Below are positions 41,822 to 51,254 of a stretch of 64,000 nucleotides of DNA, one piece after another; position 1 is the first letter of the stretch; the number at the start of each line of letters is the position of its first letter. The notes below the pieces were generated by a model. It was not told where the DNA came from, searched no databases, and saw only the letters and a program-made list of their open reading frames with translations. Source of the stretch: JANXUC01 sp964619065 (lineage in GTDB: Bacteria; Acidobacteriota; Terriglobia; Terriglobales; Acidobacteriaceae); assembly GCA_964619065.1 (NCBI GenBank), contig CAZUCC010000010.1, positions 1 to 64,000 of the forward strand, written 5' to 3'. A program made the translations under genes and the position numbers.

Positions 41822-43336
41822 TTATTGAATCTTGAATTCGATTTTGATCAGTGTCTGAATAGACACGGGCTGGCCGTTCAATCGGTAAGGTTTGTACTTC
41901 CATTGCTTGACTGCATCACTGGCGGACTGACGGAGCAGCGGAGGACCGCTGACCACCGTGACGTCATGCACCGATCCATCCTCGGCGATTAGAGCTTGCA
42001 ACACGACGGTGCCTTGCTGGCGCACTGAACGCGCCTGTGTCGGGTACACTGCGGCGACCCTGTGTTCGATCTCCCCTGGGGTGACACCCTGAGAGATTGG
42101 AGCAGACCGGCGCGGCAGCGAAACGGGGGCGGTCAACAGACTGCTGACTGTCTCTGTACCCTTGCTGTTCGTGGTCCCTAAACCAGCCAGGGCCGGGGGC
42201 GAATCGGAATCTGATGGGCTGTTTCGTTCGGAGTTTATCACGCGAATCGGCTGCGTAACTTCTCGGGTGGAGGTTGCAATCCGGTCCAGGCTCGCAGCCT
42301 TTGTCAGGGACTCGCGGTGGGATTTCGAGGCATCCAGCTGGGTTGGTTCGGCGTCGGAGATCGCTGGATTCGGTTTAGCGGATAGCGGATCTGGGAGCGG
42401 AGTTGTCACAGTGCTGGTTACCGCAGACGCAGCGACCGGAGCCGGACTTGGCTGGGCGGCCGCGGTAGCTGCAGCACGGCGGAAGGACCACCACCCAGCG
42501 ATAGAGGCGAGCAGTACCGTCGCCAATCCGATGAGGACTATGTAGGAAGTGCGCGAGAGTTTCTGAGAGTATGCCGTTTCGTCGGCTGCCATGTAGGCGG
42601 CAATGTTGACGTCGCCCGGCGACGGCCTTTTGGGCATGACTCCCGGGGCAGTGATTACCGCAGGTAAACTCTCCGCTTGAACCGCGGCCCGAGTTGCCGG
42701 TAATGCTGGAAGCGGCAGTGGCGCTACGGTCGGAGGTTTCTGTTCCTGTACTTGCGCTACCTCTGGCGGGGACGGCGGAGATGGCACCAATGAAACCGAA
42801 GGTCCAAGGGTAGTCTGAGAGTGACTTGCGAGCGCTCGTTCCTCCCCGGAGTCCATCTCCGAGTCTTCCAGGACAAGTTCTGCAAGCTGTTGCAGAACGT
42901 CCATGTGCCGTTCCGTAAAGGCGGCGGGGCGGGGTGAAAAGACCTCGAGAATCCCCACGACTTTTTCAGCATTCTTGATGGGTGCAACTGCCAGAGCACG
43001 CAACCCCAGGGCACGGCAAGCTGCGCTGTCGACCCGTTCGTCCGTCTCGGTATCCTCGCAGCGTAGCGCCTGACCTGTGCGCAGGCATTCCCCCGAGACG
43101 CCGGAGCGATCATCCAGCCGCGAGCCGATTGGTGGAGCCATTTCTCCAGCACGCGCGAGGCACATCACCGCTCCTTCTTTCCGCAACGCGAGCGCGGCAC
43201 CGGAAGCACCGGTTGCACTCAAGGCCGCCTCTGCGATTCTGCGCAAAGTTTCGTCGGCATCGTTCGTCGCCGGAGTGGGCCAAGGACGCAGGTGTTCCGG
43301 CGAAACAAAGGAAAGAACGTTGCTGGATTGTGGCAT
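41822..43336 (-). CDS. GAF domain - membrane helix - TonB C-terminal fusion protein
   Basis: A 504-aa protein. Residues of about 20-165 form a GAF domain (LRRIAEAALSATGASGAALAL, VVGILEVFSPRPAAFTERH). A Pro/Ala-rich linker follows, then one membrane helix (TSYIVLIGLATVLLASIAG), a second low-complexity stretch, and a TonB C-terminal domain (VAAVYPTQARSVRQQGTVVL to IKIEFKIQ). The cytosolic sensor would be linked to a periplasmic TonB end. ATG 43336 has GGGAG six nt upstream. No ExbB/ExbD is adjacent. It may signal across the membrane or be a specialised energy coupler. Confidence 0.8.
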   Translation of the reverse strand: MPQSSNVLSFVSPEHLRPWPTPATNDADETLRRIAEAALSATGASGAALALRKEGAVMCLARAGEMAPPIGSRLDDRSGVSGECLRTGQALRCEDTETDERVDSAACRALGLRALAVAPIKNAEKVVGILEVFSPRPAAFTERHMDVLQQLAELVLEDSEMDSGEERALASHSQTTLGPSVSLVPSPPSPPEVAQVQEQKPPTVAPLPLPALPATRAAVQAESLPAVITAPGVMPKRPSPGDVNIAAYMAADETAYSQKLSRTSYIVLIGLATVLLASIAGWWSFRRAAATAAAQPSPAPVAASAVTSTVTTPLPDPLSAKPNPAISDAEPTQLDASKSHRESLTKAASLDRIATSTREVTQPIRVINSERNSPSDSDSPPALAGLGTTNSKGTETVSSLLTAPVSLPRRSAPISQGVTPGEIEHRVAAVYPTQARSVRQQGTVVLQALIAEDGSVHDVTVVSGPPLLRQSASDAVKQWKYKPYRLNGQPVSIQTLIKIEFKIQ

Positions 43337-43847
43337 AGCTGGCTCCCGGGGCAGTGACAAAGCGGAACAAGAAAACGATGACAAACTTGAAAGATGAGTC
43401 TGCGACAATCGACGCTACATGTCAACCGAAACCCCAGATTTGATGCGGGAATCACCGGAATCCCACCAGCTTGCTGTAAGCCCGAGAGTAAGGAGGCTAA
43501 GGCCTCTCGGATTCGATTCGCATCCTCCTAAAAATCAATAGGTTGCGTCTGTTGTGACATTTGCAGCCCGAATTCCTGAGCTTTCCCCTGCTGCAAGCTA
43601 GCGCTCTGAGCGCCCAGAATGCCTGCCCTTCCTATTTCTTACTTCTCATTTACCATGTGAATTCTCCTTAGATTCTGCGACCAAATCATGAGCGGATGAG
43701 TGGCAACGCCCAGGGTCGCCTGGAGAGGTGTTCGCCGGAAATTTTGGTAGGAATATTGAAACCGCGATTACGCCACGGTCATCTATGTGAACTGACTTGA
43801 AGCTGCTTGCGTCGTGCAGGAGCTTATCCAATGGAGAGAAAAATTCA
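43337..43847. other. 511-nt intergenic region
   Basis: This holds a short hairpin (CCGAGAG at 43482-43488 with CTCTCGG at 43504-43510) and, on the minus strand, a small reading frame with a good ribosome-binding site and an internal stop (43528-43656, listed separately). The rest shows no gene. The YceI ribosome-binding site GGAGAGAAAA lies at its right end. Confidence 0.5.
43528..43656 (-). pseudogene. Possible small gene with a premature TAA
   Basis: AAGGAG lies six nt before ATG 43656. The frame reads MVNEK, TAA, then 36 codons of protein-like composition (EIGRAGILGAQSASLQQG...), ending ...SQQTQPIDF and a TAG. The strong site and a Gln/Ser/Ala-rich tail suggest a decayed small gene; chance is a fair alternative. 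Confidence 0.22.
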
Positions 43848-44438
43848 ATGAAACAGTTTAAAAACGGTTTTGCTGCAGTCATTTTCCTGCTAGCTCCCGC
43901 GTTTGCGCAGACTTCTACATGGACGATTGACCCGATGCACTCCGCAGCGGAGTTTAGCGTGCGGCACATGGCCATTTCGAACGTAAAGGGCAACTTCACG
44001 AAAGTCTCCGGCACAGTGTCCCTCGATGAGAAAGATATAACCAAGTCGTCGGTCGATGCAGTGATCGACGCAAGCTCCGTCGATACACGCGTTGCCGATC
44101 GTGATGCGGATCTGAAGAGCCCCAAGTTTTTCGATGTGGCGAAATTTCCAACACTTACGTTTAAGTCCAAGAAGATCGAGAAGAGCGGCGACAAGCTCAG
44201 CTTGACGGGAGATCTCACCATTCACGGCGTGACCCGCGAAGTGACTCTGGACCTCGAACCCTCCACGGCCACGGTCACTGATCCCTGGGGCAATGAACGG
44301 CGCGGATTTTCCGCGACCACGAAGATCATTCGCCAGGACTTTGGCCTGGTTTGGCAGGGAGCAGCCAAGACCGGAGAAATGGTGATTGGCGATGAGGTCA
44401 AGATTGCTTTGGAGATTGAGCTGGTAAAGAAGAAGTAG
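43848..44438 (+). CDS. YceI-family periplasmic lipid-binding-like protein
   Basis: A 196-aa protein with a signal peptide ending at APAFAQT and the YceI lipocalin-like barrel. Motifs are WTIDPMHSAAEFSVRHM, KSPKFFDVAKFPTLTFKS, LTGDLTIHGVTREVTLD and FSATTKIIRQDFGL. Homologues bind isoprenoid-chain lipids such as polyprenyl quinone precursors. ATG 43848 follows GGAGAG. Probably its own transcription unit, closed by the hairpin downstream. Confidence 0.9.
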   Translation: MKQFKNGFAAVIFLLAPAFAQTSTWTIDPMHSAAEFSVRHMAISNVKGNFTKVSGTVSLDEKDITKSSVDAVIDASSVDTRVADRDADLKSPKFFDVAKFPTLTFKSKKIEKSGDKLSLTGDLTIHGVTREVTLDLEPSTATVTDPWGNERRGFSATTKIIRQDFGLVWQGAAKTGEMVIGDEVKIALEIELVKKK

Positions 44439-44454
44439 TAGACGATGGTTGGAG

Positions 44455-44476
44455 GCACGGGCGTCCTCGCCCGTGC
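44455..44476 (+). terminator. Perfect GC hairpin after the YceI gene
   Basis: GCACGGGCG-TCCT-CGCCCGTGC, a perfect 9-bp stem with a 4-nt loop, lies 16 nt after the stop and is followed by GTTTGTTCTGTC. It likely ends the YceI transcript and also shares the GGGCG..CGCCC core of the dispersed palindromes. Confidence 0.55.
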
Positions 44477-44554
44477 GTTTGTTCTGTCTATCTGCTCCGT
44501 GGCGGCACTCTTGCTTTCAGGTCTATAATGTTGACAGCGCTTTTGAGGTGTCCT

Positions 44555-45601
44555 ATGACGCCACGCTGTTGCATCGCCTGTGCCATACTCCTCCTGCTCT
44601 CCTCGTTGAGCGTGGCTGACAACCAGACGCGCCCGCTCCCTGCCACGCCCAAGACTTCCACGCCGATGACCAAAGAGACGCGAATGAATGTGATTCGCTC
44701 CCTGAACGCGGAGCTTGTCTACATTCGCATGCCGTTTCCCATGGGAGAAAAAGGTCTTCGGCTGCGCAACGGTGTGGTGACGCCCGACAAGGAAACGCTG
44801 CAGATGATGCTGGCGAGCTTTGGTCCATCTGTTAAACCCGGCGATCAGGCTCGTATCAGCAACGTGGTCATCCACGATAAAAGCATTGTGTTCGAAATCA
44901 ATGGCGGCCCCCGCAAGAAAACGAAGTGGTACCAACGCATCTCGATTTCCGGCACGGGCGGGGAAACACCAGTAGCACCCACAGATCAGGATGCGAATGC
45001 GCGCGGATCGTTTGTCGAGCTTCAGTTCGATCATCACGTTCCTGAGATCACCCCCGCCGAATTGAAAACTCTATTGCGTCCGGTATTTGATTTCGACGCC
45101 AAATCCGCCATTGAATCGTACCTGGAAACCGTGCCGCCGAACGTGAAGGAAGCCATCCAGAATCACAGGGTGCTGGTAGGCATGAACCGGGAAATGGTGA
45201 CCTACTCCAAAGGCCGCGCAGAGAAGAAGATTCGCGAAAAAGATGGTGAAATCGAATATGAGGAATGGATTTACGGCGAGCCACCCAAGGATGTAGAGTT
45301 CGTCCGCCTGGTTGGTGATGAAGTCGTGCAGATGAAGATCATGAAGATCAATGGGCAGCGAATTATCAACACGCAGAAGGAAGTCGATCTTGCGTCTCCC
45401 CAAGCGGTGGCCAGCGACACCGGAAAACCACCTGCAGTTCCCGATCACAAGCCCACATTACGCCGTCCCGGGGAAGATGAAAGCGGGGACGACGCCACTC
45501 AAGGGCAGACTACCCAGGGCCAGCCTACAGCGCGCCCGCGAAGCCTTCCTCCCTTGGGCGATCCCAACAAGAAAGACCCGAATTTTCAGCCGGCTACTTA
45601 G
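44555..45601 (+). CDS. Secreted protein of unknown function
   Basis: A 348-aa protein with an N-terminal signal sequence (CCIACAILLLLSSLSVA). Mixed alpha/beta body rich in charged residues, including LNAELVYIRMPFPMGEKGL and KEAIQNHRVLVGMNREMVTYS. The tail is Pro/Gln-rich and disordered (about the last 60 residues, GQTTQGQPTARPR). No recognised catalytic motif. ATG 44555 gives a better signal peptide than ATG 44528, and both have a weak ribosome-binding site. Confidence 0.55.
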   Translation: MTPRCCIACAILLLLSSLSVADNQTRPLPATPKTSTPMTKETRMNVIRSLNAELVYIRMPFPMGEKGLRLRNGVVTPDKETLQMMLASFGPSVKPGDQARISNVVIHDKSIVFEINGGPRKKTKWYQRISISGTGGETPVAPTDQDANARGSFVELQFDHHVPEITPAELKTLLRPVFDFDAKSAIESYLETVPPNVKEAIQNHRVLVGMNREMVTYSKGRAEKKIREKDGEIEYEEWIYGEPPKDVEFVRLVGDEVVQMKIMKINGQRIINTQKEVDLASPQAVASDTGKPPAVPDHKPTLRRPGEDESGDDATQGQTTQGQPTARPRSLPPLGDPNKKDPNFQPAT

Positions 45602-45677
45602 CGGGTTGGGAAGCCTTCCGTTCCCATTTTCTGACGTCATTGGCGTGCTACCACTGCGCCCTTTACACTAAGAGTAC

Positions 45678-47318
45678 GTGAAGATTGCTCTGGGTCAAAT
45701 TAACCCCACGGTCAACGATTTTGCCGGAAACGCGGCCAAAATTGTGGACTATTCGCATCGTGCCCAAAGCGCTGGCGCGAAGCTGGTCCTTTTTCCGGAA
45801 CTAGCTGTTTGCGGTTATCCGCCCCGCGATCTGGTGGAGCGTCCCACTTTTCTTGCGCGAAACCGCGAAATGCTGGAACAGGTTGCCCGGCAAACCCCGG
45901 GTATCAGCGTGGTCTGCGGCGTCGTGACGCTGGCTGACATCGGCAGCGGCAAGTCGGCCCTCAACTCCGCGGCTATGTTGCAAGATGGCCGGGTTGCCTT
46001 TGTGCAGTCCAAGATGCTGCTCCCGACCTATGATGTTTTCGACGAAGCTCGCAATTTTGCTCCCGCGCCGAGTCAACAAACTTACGGCTTTGACGGAAAC
46101 TGCCTGGCCCTGACGATTTGCGAGGATGCTTGGAACGACAAGCATTTTTGGCGCAAGCGGCTATACGCCATCGACCCCGTGGAGAACCTCGTGCGCGCGG
46201 GTGGGAATCTGATGCTCAACATCTCGGCTTCTCCGTTCTGGCTTGGGAAGCGCGAGCTGCGCCGTGACATGCTGGCCTCGATCGCCCGTACCTACCGTAT
46301 TCCCGTCGCCATGGTCAACCAGGTCGGAGGCAACGATAGCCTGGTGTTCGATGGCTCGAGTTTCGCGCTGGATTCGCACGGAAACGTCATCGCGCAAGCA
46401 CGTTCGTTCGAAGAGGATCTGGTGCTCTTCGATACCAAAGCTTTGACCGGCGACATGCATCCGCTCATGGAAGGTGAGGAGGCGAGTGTCTACGCGGCTC
46501 TTGTTCTTGGCACCCGCGATTATGTGCGCAAGTGCGGATTCCAGCGGGTGATCATTGGACTTAGCGGCGGAATCGACTCTGCACTGACGACGACCATCGC
46601 CGCGGAGGCCGTTGGTCCGGAGAACGTGATTGGCGTGGGTATGCCGGGACCGTATTCTTCACGGGGTAGCATCGACGATGCGCGGGAGCTGGCGAAGAAT
46701 CTGGGGATTCGTTTTGAATTGCTTTCCATCAATGAAATTTTCAACGCCTGCAGCGGGATCCTGCAAGACGTTTTTGCCGGAAGGCAGCCCGATGCGACCG
46801 AGGAAAATATTCAGTCTCGCGCTCGCGGCATGGTGCTCATGGCGCTTTCCAACAAGCTCGGAGCCATCGTCCTCAGCACAGGTAACAAATCGGAATTGGG
46901 CGTTGGGTATTGCACTCTTTACGGCGACATGGCCGGCGGTCTTGCTGTCATCTCGGACGTGCCGAAAACCATGGTGTACCGCCTCAGCCGCTATGTAAAT
47001 TCGCGATGTCCAGTGATACCGCAGGCCACGCTCGACAAGCCGCCGTCGGCGGAGCTGCGCCCCGACCAAAAAGATACGGATAGTCTGCCGCCCTACGATG
47101 TGCTGGACGCGATCCTCGAAGACTATGTGGAAGACAGCAAGGCGCCGGAACAGATTGCGTCCGAGCACGGTTTCGAGATCAGCCTTGTGCGTCGAGTGGT
47201 GCGCATGGTCGATGGTGCCGAATACAAACGCCAGCAGGCATCTCCGGGATTGAAGATCTCGGGCAAGGCTTTCGGCATGGGGCGCCGTTTCCCGATCGCA
47301 GCCAAGCCGGAAGCTTAA
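45678..47318 (+). CDS. nadE: Glutamine-dependent NAD+ synthetase
   Basis: A 546-aa two-domain enzyme. The N-terminal nitrilase-fold glutaminase has its Glu in LFPELAVCGYPPRDL, Lys in VQSKMLLPTYDVFDE and Cys in LTICEDAWND. The C-terminal synthetase has the PP-loop GLSGGIDSA and STGNKSELGVGYCTLYGD. It converts deamido-NAD to NAD using glutamine. The start is GTG 45678. It stands as a single gene. Confidence 0.93.
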   Translation: MKIALGQINPTVNDFAGNAAKIVDYSHRAQSAGAKLVLFPELAVCGYPPRDLVERPTFLARNREMLEQVARQTPGISVVCGVVTLADIGSGKSALNSAAMLQDGRVAFVQSKMLLPTYDVFDEARNFAPAPSQQTYGFDGNCLALTICEDAWNDKHFWRKRLYAIDPVENLVRAGGNLMLNISASPFWLGKRELRRDMLASIARTYRIPVAMVNQVGGNDSLVFDGSSFALDSHGNVIAQARSFEEDLVLFDTKALTGDMHPLMEGEEASVYAALVLGTRDYVRKCGFQRVIIGLSGGIDSALTTTIAAEAVGPENVIGVGMPGPYSSRGSIDDARELAKNLGIRFELLSINEIFNACSGILQDVFAGRQPDATEENIQSRARGMVLMALSNKLGAIVLSTGNKSELGVGYCTLYGDMAGGLAVISDVPKTMVYRLSRYVNSRCPVIPQATLDKPPSAELRPDQKDTDSLPPYDVLDAILEDYVEDSKAPEQIASEHGFEISLVRRVVRMVDGAEYKRQQASPGLKISGKAFGMGRRFPIAAKPEA

Positions 47319-47487
47319 GGAAATGTTGAATAAGCTGAGCGGGGGTTCTTCGCTGCGCTTAAGATGACAGGGAAAGGAAGCTTGTAAATTCAGATTTTCC
47401 GGCGAAAGCGTTGAGCTGATGAAACACATCCTGGTCAGATACACTATGAGTCGGCTGCTGCCAATAAGCATCTACGAAAGGCTCCAA

Positions 47488-48375
47488 ATGTTCAAACGCA
47501 TTTTTCTTACTCTGATTTTAGTTCTGATTCTCGGTTTTCTTACAGTCACAACCTTCGCCCAGGATAAAGTAGCCAAGTCTCCCATTGTTCTTCTACCTTC
47601 CGAGGAGACGGTCAACGGGTTCATGCGCTACACCTTCGGTTATGATGAGGGTACGACCTGGAAGATCTCGAGGATTCAGACCTCCCCCTATGGCATGGCG
47701 GAAGTCAATGTGGTAGTCGCTCAGAAAGATCAGCAGGCTGCCTATCGCCTGCTTGTGACTCCTGACGGCGCGCACGTCATTGTAGGCGATGCGATTCCGT
47801 TCGGTCTGAAACCTTTTGAACCCGCCCGGAAGCGGCTGGATGCTGGCGCCACGGGTCCGTCGAAAGGCCTGCCTACAGCCGCGGTGACCATCGTGGAATT
47901 CAGCGATTTCCAATGTCCCCACTGCAAAGAGGCTCAGCCCGCGGTCGAGAAGATTTTGACGGCGCATCCCGAAGTAAAATTTGTATTTCAGAATTATCCG
48001 CTCCCCATGCACGACTGGGCGCGCAAAGCCGCCGCCTACGCCGACTGCGTAGGACATTCCTCCAAATCCGACGTGTTTTGGAAGTTTGCCAGCGATGTGT
48101 TCGAAGCGCAGAGCCAGATCACAGCGTCCAATGCCGATGAAAAGCTGACCGCCCTCGCCGCGGGAGCGGGAGCGAAGGGCACGGAAATTGCCGCTTGCGC
48201 GGCGGCTCCGGCAACCGATGGGCACATTCAGAAGTCCATTGATCTCGGCAATGCCACAGAAGTGACCAGCACGCCTACGTTCTTCATCAACGGGCGGAAG
48301 ATGGGGAATCTTGCGGGGGTTCCAGACAATATCGTGAATGAGATTCTTGCATTCCACGCCAAGGAAGACAAATAG
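47488..48375 (+). CDS. Exported DsbA-family thiol-disulfide oxidoreductase
   Basis: A 295-aa protein. A signal peptide (ends near TTFAQD), a roughly 90-residue N-terminal domain, then a DsbA/thioredoxin_4 domain with VEFSDFQCPHCKEAQPAVE, i.e. active-site CPHC as in DsbA, and the cis-Pro in TSTPTFFINGR. It should oxidise Cys pairs or reduce oxidised proteins in the periplasm. ATG 47488 follows GAAAGG. The upstream 170 nt contains a repeat-like piece ending in ATGACAG. Confidence 0.88.
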   Translation: MFKRIFLTLILVLILGFLTVTTFAQDKVAKSPIVLLPSEETVNGFMRYTFGYDEGTTWKISRIQTSPYGMAEVNVVVAQKDQQAAYRLLVTPDGAHVIVGDAIPFGLKPFEPARKRLDAGATGPSKGLPTAAVTIVEFSDFQCPHCKEAQPAVEKILTAHPEVKFVFQNYPLPMHDWARKAAAYADCVGHSSKSDVFWKFASDVFEAQSQITASNADEKLTALAAGAGAKGTEIAACAAAPATDGHIQKSIDLGNATEVTSTPTFFINGRKMGNLAGVPDNIVNEILAFHAKEDK

Positions 48376-48399
48376 GGATTGTAAGAGCCAAAGCAAAAA

Positions 48400-48435
48400 G
48401 CAGATTCCTCAGGGCTGAAGCCCTTTGGAATGACA
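48400..48435. repeat. Dispersed repeat, partial copy
   Basis: AGCAGATTCCTC, then the hairpin AGGGCT-GA-AGCCCT, then TTGGAATGACA. Both ends match the inner and outer right arms of the 33186-33278 element. It lies between convergent genes. Confidence 0.55.
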
Positions 48436-48461
48436 ATAAACTTAAAGAAGTCCTCAACCAC

Positions 48462-50297
48462 TTACCGCGCGGGCGAAAGCCAGATCTCGGCGGCTGCATC
48501 CCGTTCCGTGTTGCTCACAATGTGCGGCGTCACAACGACGAGGAGTTCATTCTGTGTTTCGTCCCGCTGATTTCTGGACGTAGCCTTGCGCAGGAGTGGA
48601 ATCTGCCCGAAGGCCGGAACGCCGTCTCGCGTCCCCTGTTCTGAAAGAGTGATGAAACCCGCTACCACGGCAGCCTCGCCGTCGCTCAAAGTAATTTGGC
48701 CTTTGTAGGCGCGGTTCGAAATGATGGGAATGCCGTTGATGTTCGTACCCGACAATGCCCGAATGCTCAAATCGAGATCCAGGCTCACGTCGCCATTGCC
48801 GTGGATGGTGGGCTTGGCTTTCACGTTCAAGCCGACATCCTCGTATGTAAAAGAAGGGAAGGGAGCTTGAAACGAGTTATCCGCAATTACATTCGCAATT
48901 TGCGGGGTGTTAAAGACCGGAGCGAATTGCGCGTTCAAAATAGGGTAGCGCGAACCTAGCAATAATTTAGCCTCCTCCCACTGCGCTGCCCGACGCGTGA
49001 CGTGCTCCATGCTCATGATGTCCGAGCTGTTCAGGGAGAGCTCGGCCCCCGCGGTTCCGAGAGAAACTCCGGTCAGAGTTTTGCCTCCGCCAAACGTTGC
49101 CAGAGGTTGTGAGAAGATCGAATTCTGCTGGTTTTGTTGCTGTGCCAGCAGCGCGGAAATCGCGGTTTGGTTTGCTTGGTTAATGCCGCCACTGGCGATG
49201 AGTTGATTGATCAAATCCTGGATATTCTGGCCGCCCAACGCGGTCAGAGCGGCGCCGGGGATATTAAATACCTGAAACTGATTGGGAATCTGCACGCCCA
49301 TCTTGCGCACAAACGTGTGATCGATGGCATACACCTTCACATCGAGCAGCACCTGGGGTTTTCCCTGGTCAACTCCTTCCAGTAGCCGGGTGGCGGCTTC
49401 CAGAATTCTTTGGGGAGCACGTACAGTGATGGTGGAGGACGCCGGTTGCACGCTGACGAAGCGAATATCAAACAGGTTCCGCAGCAGGTTGGAAATGTCG
49501 TTCAAATTCTGTGGCGTGTTCGATCCGGAAATATAGAACGTCCGATAGGCCATGCGTTCGTACGCGCGGCGGTTCTCCGGGCTCTCTTGCGCGACGAGGA
49601 TTTGCTTTTCTTCGAGAGGCGTCCAGAAAGTTTTTGTGAGGTCGCACGCCGCCTGCATCGCCGTATAGAAATCAACATTCTCCACGTTGAAATTGACCGG
49701 CCGTGACTGCACGGAGTCGTCCACTGTGATCGCGAGCCCAAACTGCTGCGCAACCTGCATCAATAAGCCACGGCCATCTCCGCGGTAGTGAAATGTTTGC
49801 GGTCCCTTGCCCGGGTGCAATTCCACAGGGCCTGCGCTGGCGGCTACACGCGACGGGACTGCCGCGGGCGGACTCCACTCACCCAGCATGTCTTTCAGCC
49901 GCTGAAGCGCGAATTCATTAGCGGGGTCGAGCTGAATCGCGGTTCTAAACTCGGCGAGGGCCTCAACCTTGTGATTGTCGGAGAGAAATTGGTTCCCCCG
50001 CTCGAGATGGTCCCGGATACGTTGCTGTCGCGTCAGTTCCTTCGCGGTCGCGTAGTTCGCATCGTCGGGAGCGAGCTTGGAGGCCTCCTCGAAGGCCTCG
50101 AAGGCGTCATCGTTACGATGATCCCGCTGATACTTAAGCCCTCTGGAATAGGCCTGCTTGGCTCTTTTGCGGTCCTGCTTGGAGACCTCACAGCCCTGCT
50201 CACCCGCTCTGCAAGGGGGAGCGGCCGCCGCAGCCTGCTGGGCCCGCACTGAAGCAGACACCAGCAACAACGCCAAAATGGACACAATGAACCGCAT
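48462..50297 (-). CDS. Secretin-family outer membrane protein with N-terminal TPR region
   Basis: A 611-aa protein. Signal peptide (ends SVRAQQ), then TPR-like helices (about residues 40-130: AKQAYSRGLKYQRDH, FRTAIQLDPAN). A short secretin N0/STN-like domain follows (LLMQVAQQFGLAITVDDSVQ), then an N1-type domain and the secretin core ending in LSDGEAAVVAGFITL and NELLVVVTPHIV. Such rings serve type II secretion, type IV pili or related exporters. No other secretion gene is near. Confidence 0.85.
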   Translation of the reverse strand: MRFIVSILALLLVSASVRAQQAAAAAPPCRAGEQGCEVSKQDRKRAKQAYSRGLKYQRDHRNDDAFEAFEEASKLAPDDANYATAKELTRQQRIRDHLERGNQFLSDNHKVEALAEFRTAIQLDPANEFALQRLKDMLGEWSPPAAVPSRVAASAGPVELHPGKGPQTFHYRGDGRGLLMQVAQQFGLAITVDDSVQSRPVNFNVENVDFYTAMQAACDLTKTFWTPLEEKQILVAQESPENRRAYERMAYRTFYISGSNTPQNLNDISNLLRNLFDIRFVSVQPASSTITVRAPQRILEAATRLLEGVDQGKPQVLLDVKVYAIDHTFVRKMGVQIPNQFQVFNIPGAALTALGGQNIQDLINQLIASGGINQANQTAISALLAQQQNQQNSIFSQPLATFGGGKTLTGVSLGTAGAELSLNSSDIMSMEHVTRRAAQWEEAKLLLGSRYPILNAQFAPVFNTPQIANVIADNSFQAPFPSFTYEDVGLNVKAKPTIHGNGDVSLDLDLSIRALSGTNINGIPIISNRAYKGQITLSDGEAAVVAGFITLSEQGTRDGVPAFGQIPLLRKATSRNQRDETQNELLVVVTPHIVSNTERDAAAEIWLSPAR

Positions 50298-50405
50298 TTA
50301 AGAAGATTGTAACTGGGGTAGGAAGCGTTAAGGGGATTCTACGCTAGTACTAGCACCTTCGATTACACGAGGGCGGTAGTTGCTCCTCGCCAAGACGGCT
50401 TAGGC

Positions 50406-51212
50406 TTAAACTTCGTCGTCACTCAACATGATGCGCTGGATCGACCGTGCTCGCCCAGTTGCTTCATCGCAGTCGATCACCACGGCACATAACCGTACAT
50501 CGCCGTCGGCAGCCTCGAATCGCACTGGCATGTTGTTGAGGAATTTCTCGATGATCAATTCTTTCCGTACTCCAATCACGCTGTCGTAAGGACCGGTCAT
50601 TCCCACGTCGGTTTGGAAGGCTGTTCCGTTGGGTAGGACGCGTTCGTCCGCCGTCGGTATGTGCGTGTGCGTGCCCAAAACTGCGGTGACCCGGCCATCC
50701 AAATACCAACCCATAGCCATTTTCTCGGACGTAGTTTCAGCATGGAAATCGAGCAGGATCACCTTGGCCGTCGTCTGCTTCAGCAGGTCATCCGCTTTGC
50801 GAAAGGGGTCGTCATTCGATCCCATGAAGACGCGCCCCTGCAAATTCATGACGGCGTAAAGAACGCCTCCGCGAGTCGTACCCTCATAGAGGCCCCAACC
50901 CGGCATCTTCGGAGGAAAGTTTCCCGGACGCAGCACCCGGCGAGCTGGACTATGCGGGTTTCCGTCCGCCATCTCGAAGTACTCGATGATCTCGCGTTTA
51001 TCCCAAATGTGATTACCGGTGGTGATGACATCGATTCCGAGGTCGAACAATTCCTCTGCAAGGGCTCCTGTGATGCCAAAGCCAGCAGCAGAGTTTTCAC
51101 CATTTGCCACCGCTAGATCTACGGCATGCTCGGTTACTAATTGCTTCAGACGCTTGCGTACGATGGTCCGCCCGGGGCGGCCAAAAATGTCCCCAATGAA
51201 AAGAATGCGCAA
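50406..51212 (-). CDS. ymdB: YmdB-family metallophosphoesterase
   Basis: A 268-aa protein of the TIGR00282/YmdB family. Metal ligands are in IGDIFGRPGR, NGENSAAG, TTGNHIWDKRE and a late GTHTHIPTADERVLPNGTAF pair. Characterised members hydrolyse 2',3'-cyclic nucleotides or cAMP and influence biofilm genes. It lies 40 nt after the peptide-binding protein on the same strand and may be its co-transcribed partner. Confidence 0.88.
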   Translation of the reverse strand: MRILFIGDIFGRPGRTIVRKRLKQLVTEHAVDLAVANGENSAAGFGITGALAEELFDLGIDVITTGNHIWDKREIIEYFEMADGNPHSPARRVLRPGNFPPKMPGWGLYEGTTRGGVLYAVMNLQGRVFMGSNDDPFRKADDLLKQTTAKVILLDFHAETTSEKMAMGWYLDGRVTAVLGTHTHIPTADERVLPNGTAFQTDVGMTGPYDSVIGVRKELIIEKFLNNMPVRFEAADGDVRLCAVVIDCDEATGRARSIQRIMLSDDEV

Positions 51213-51254
51213 AGAGTGCTCCTGGAATGCGATGGTATCACGCGGACTTTCGGG

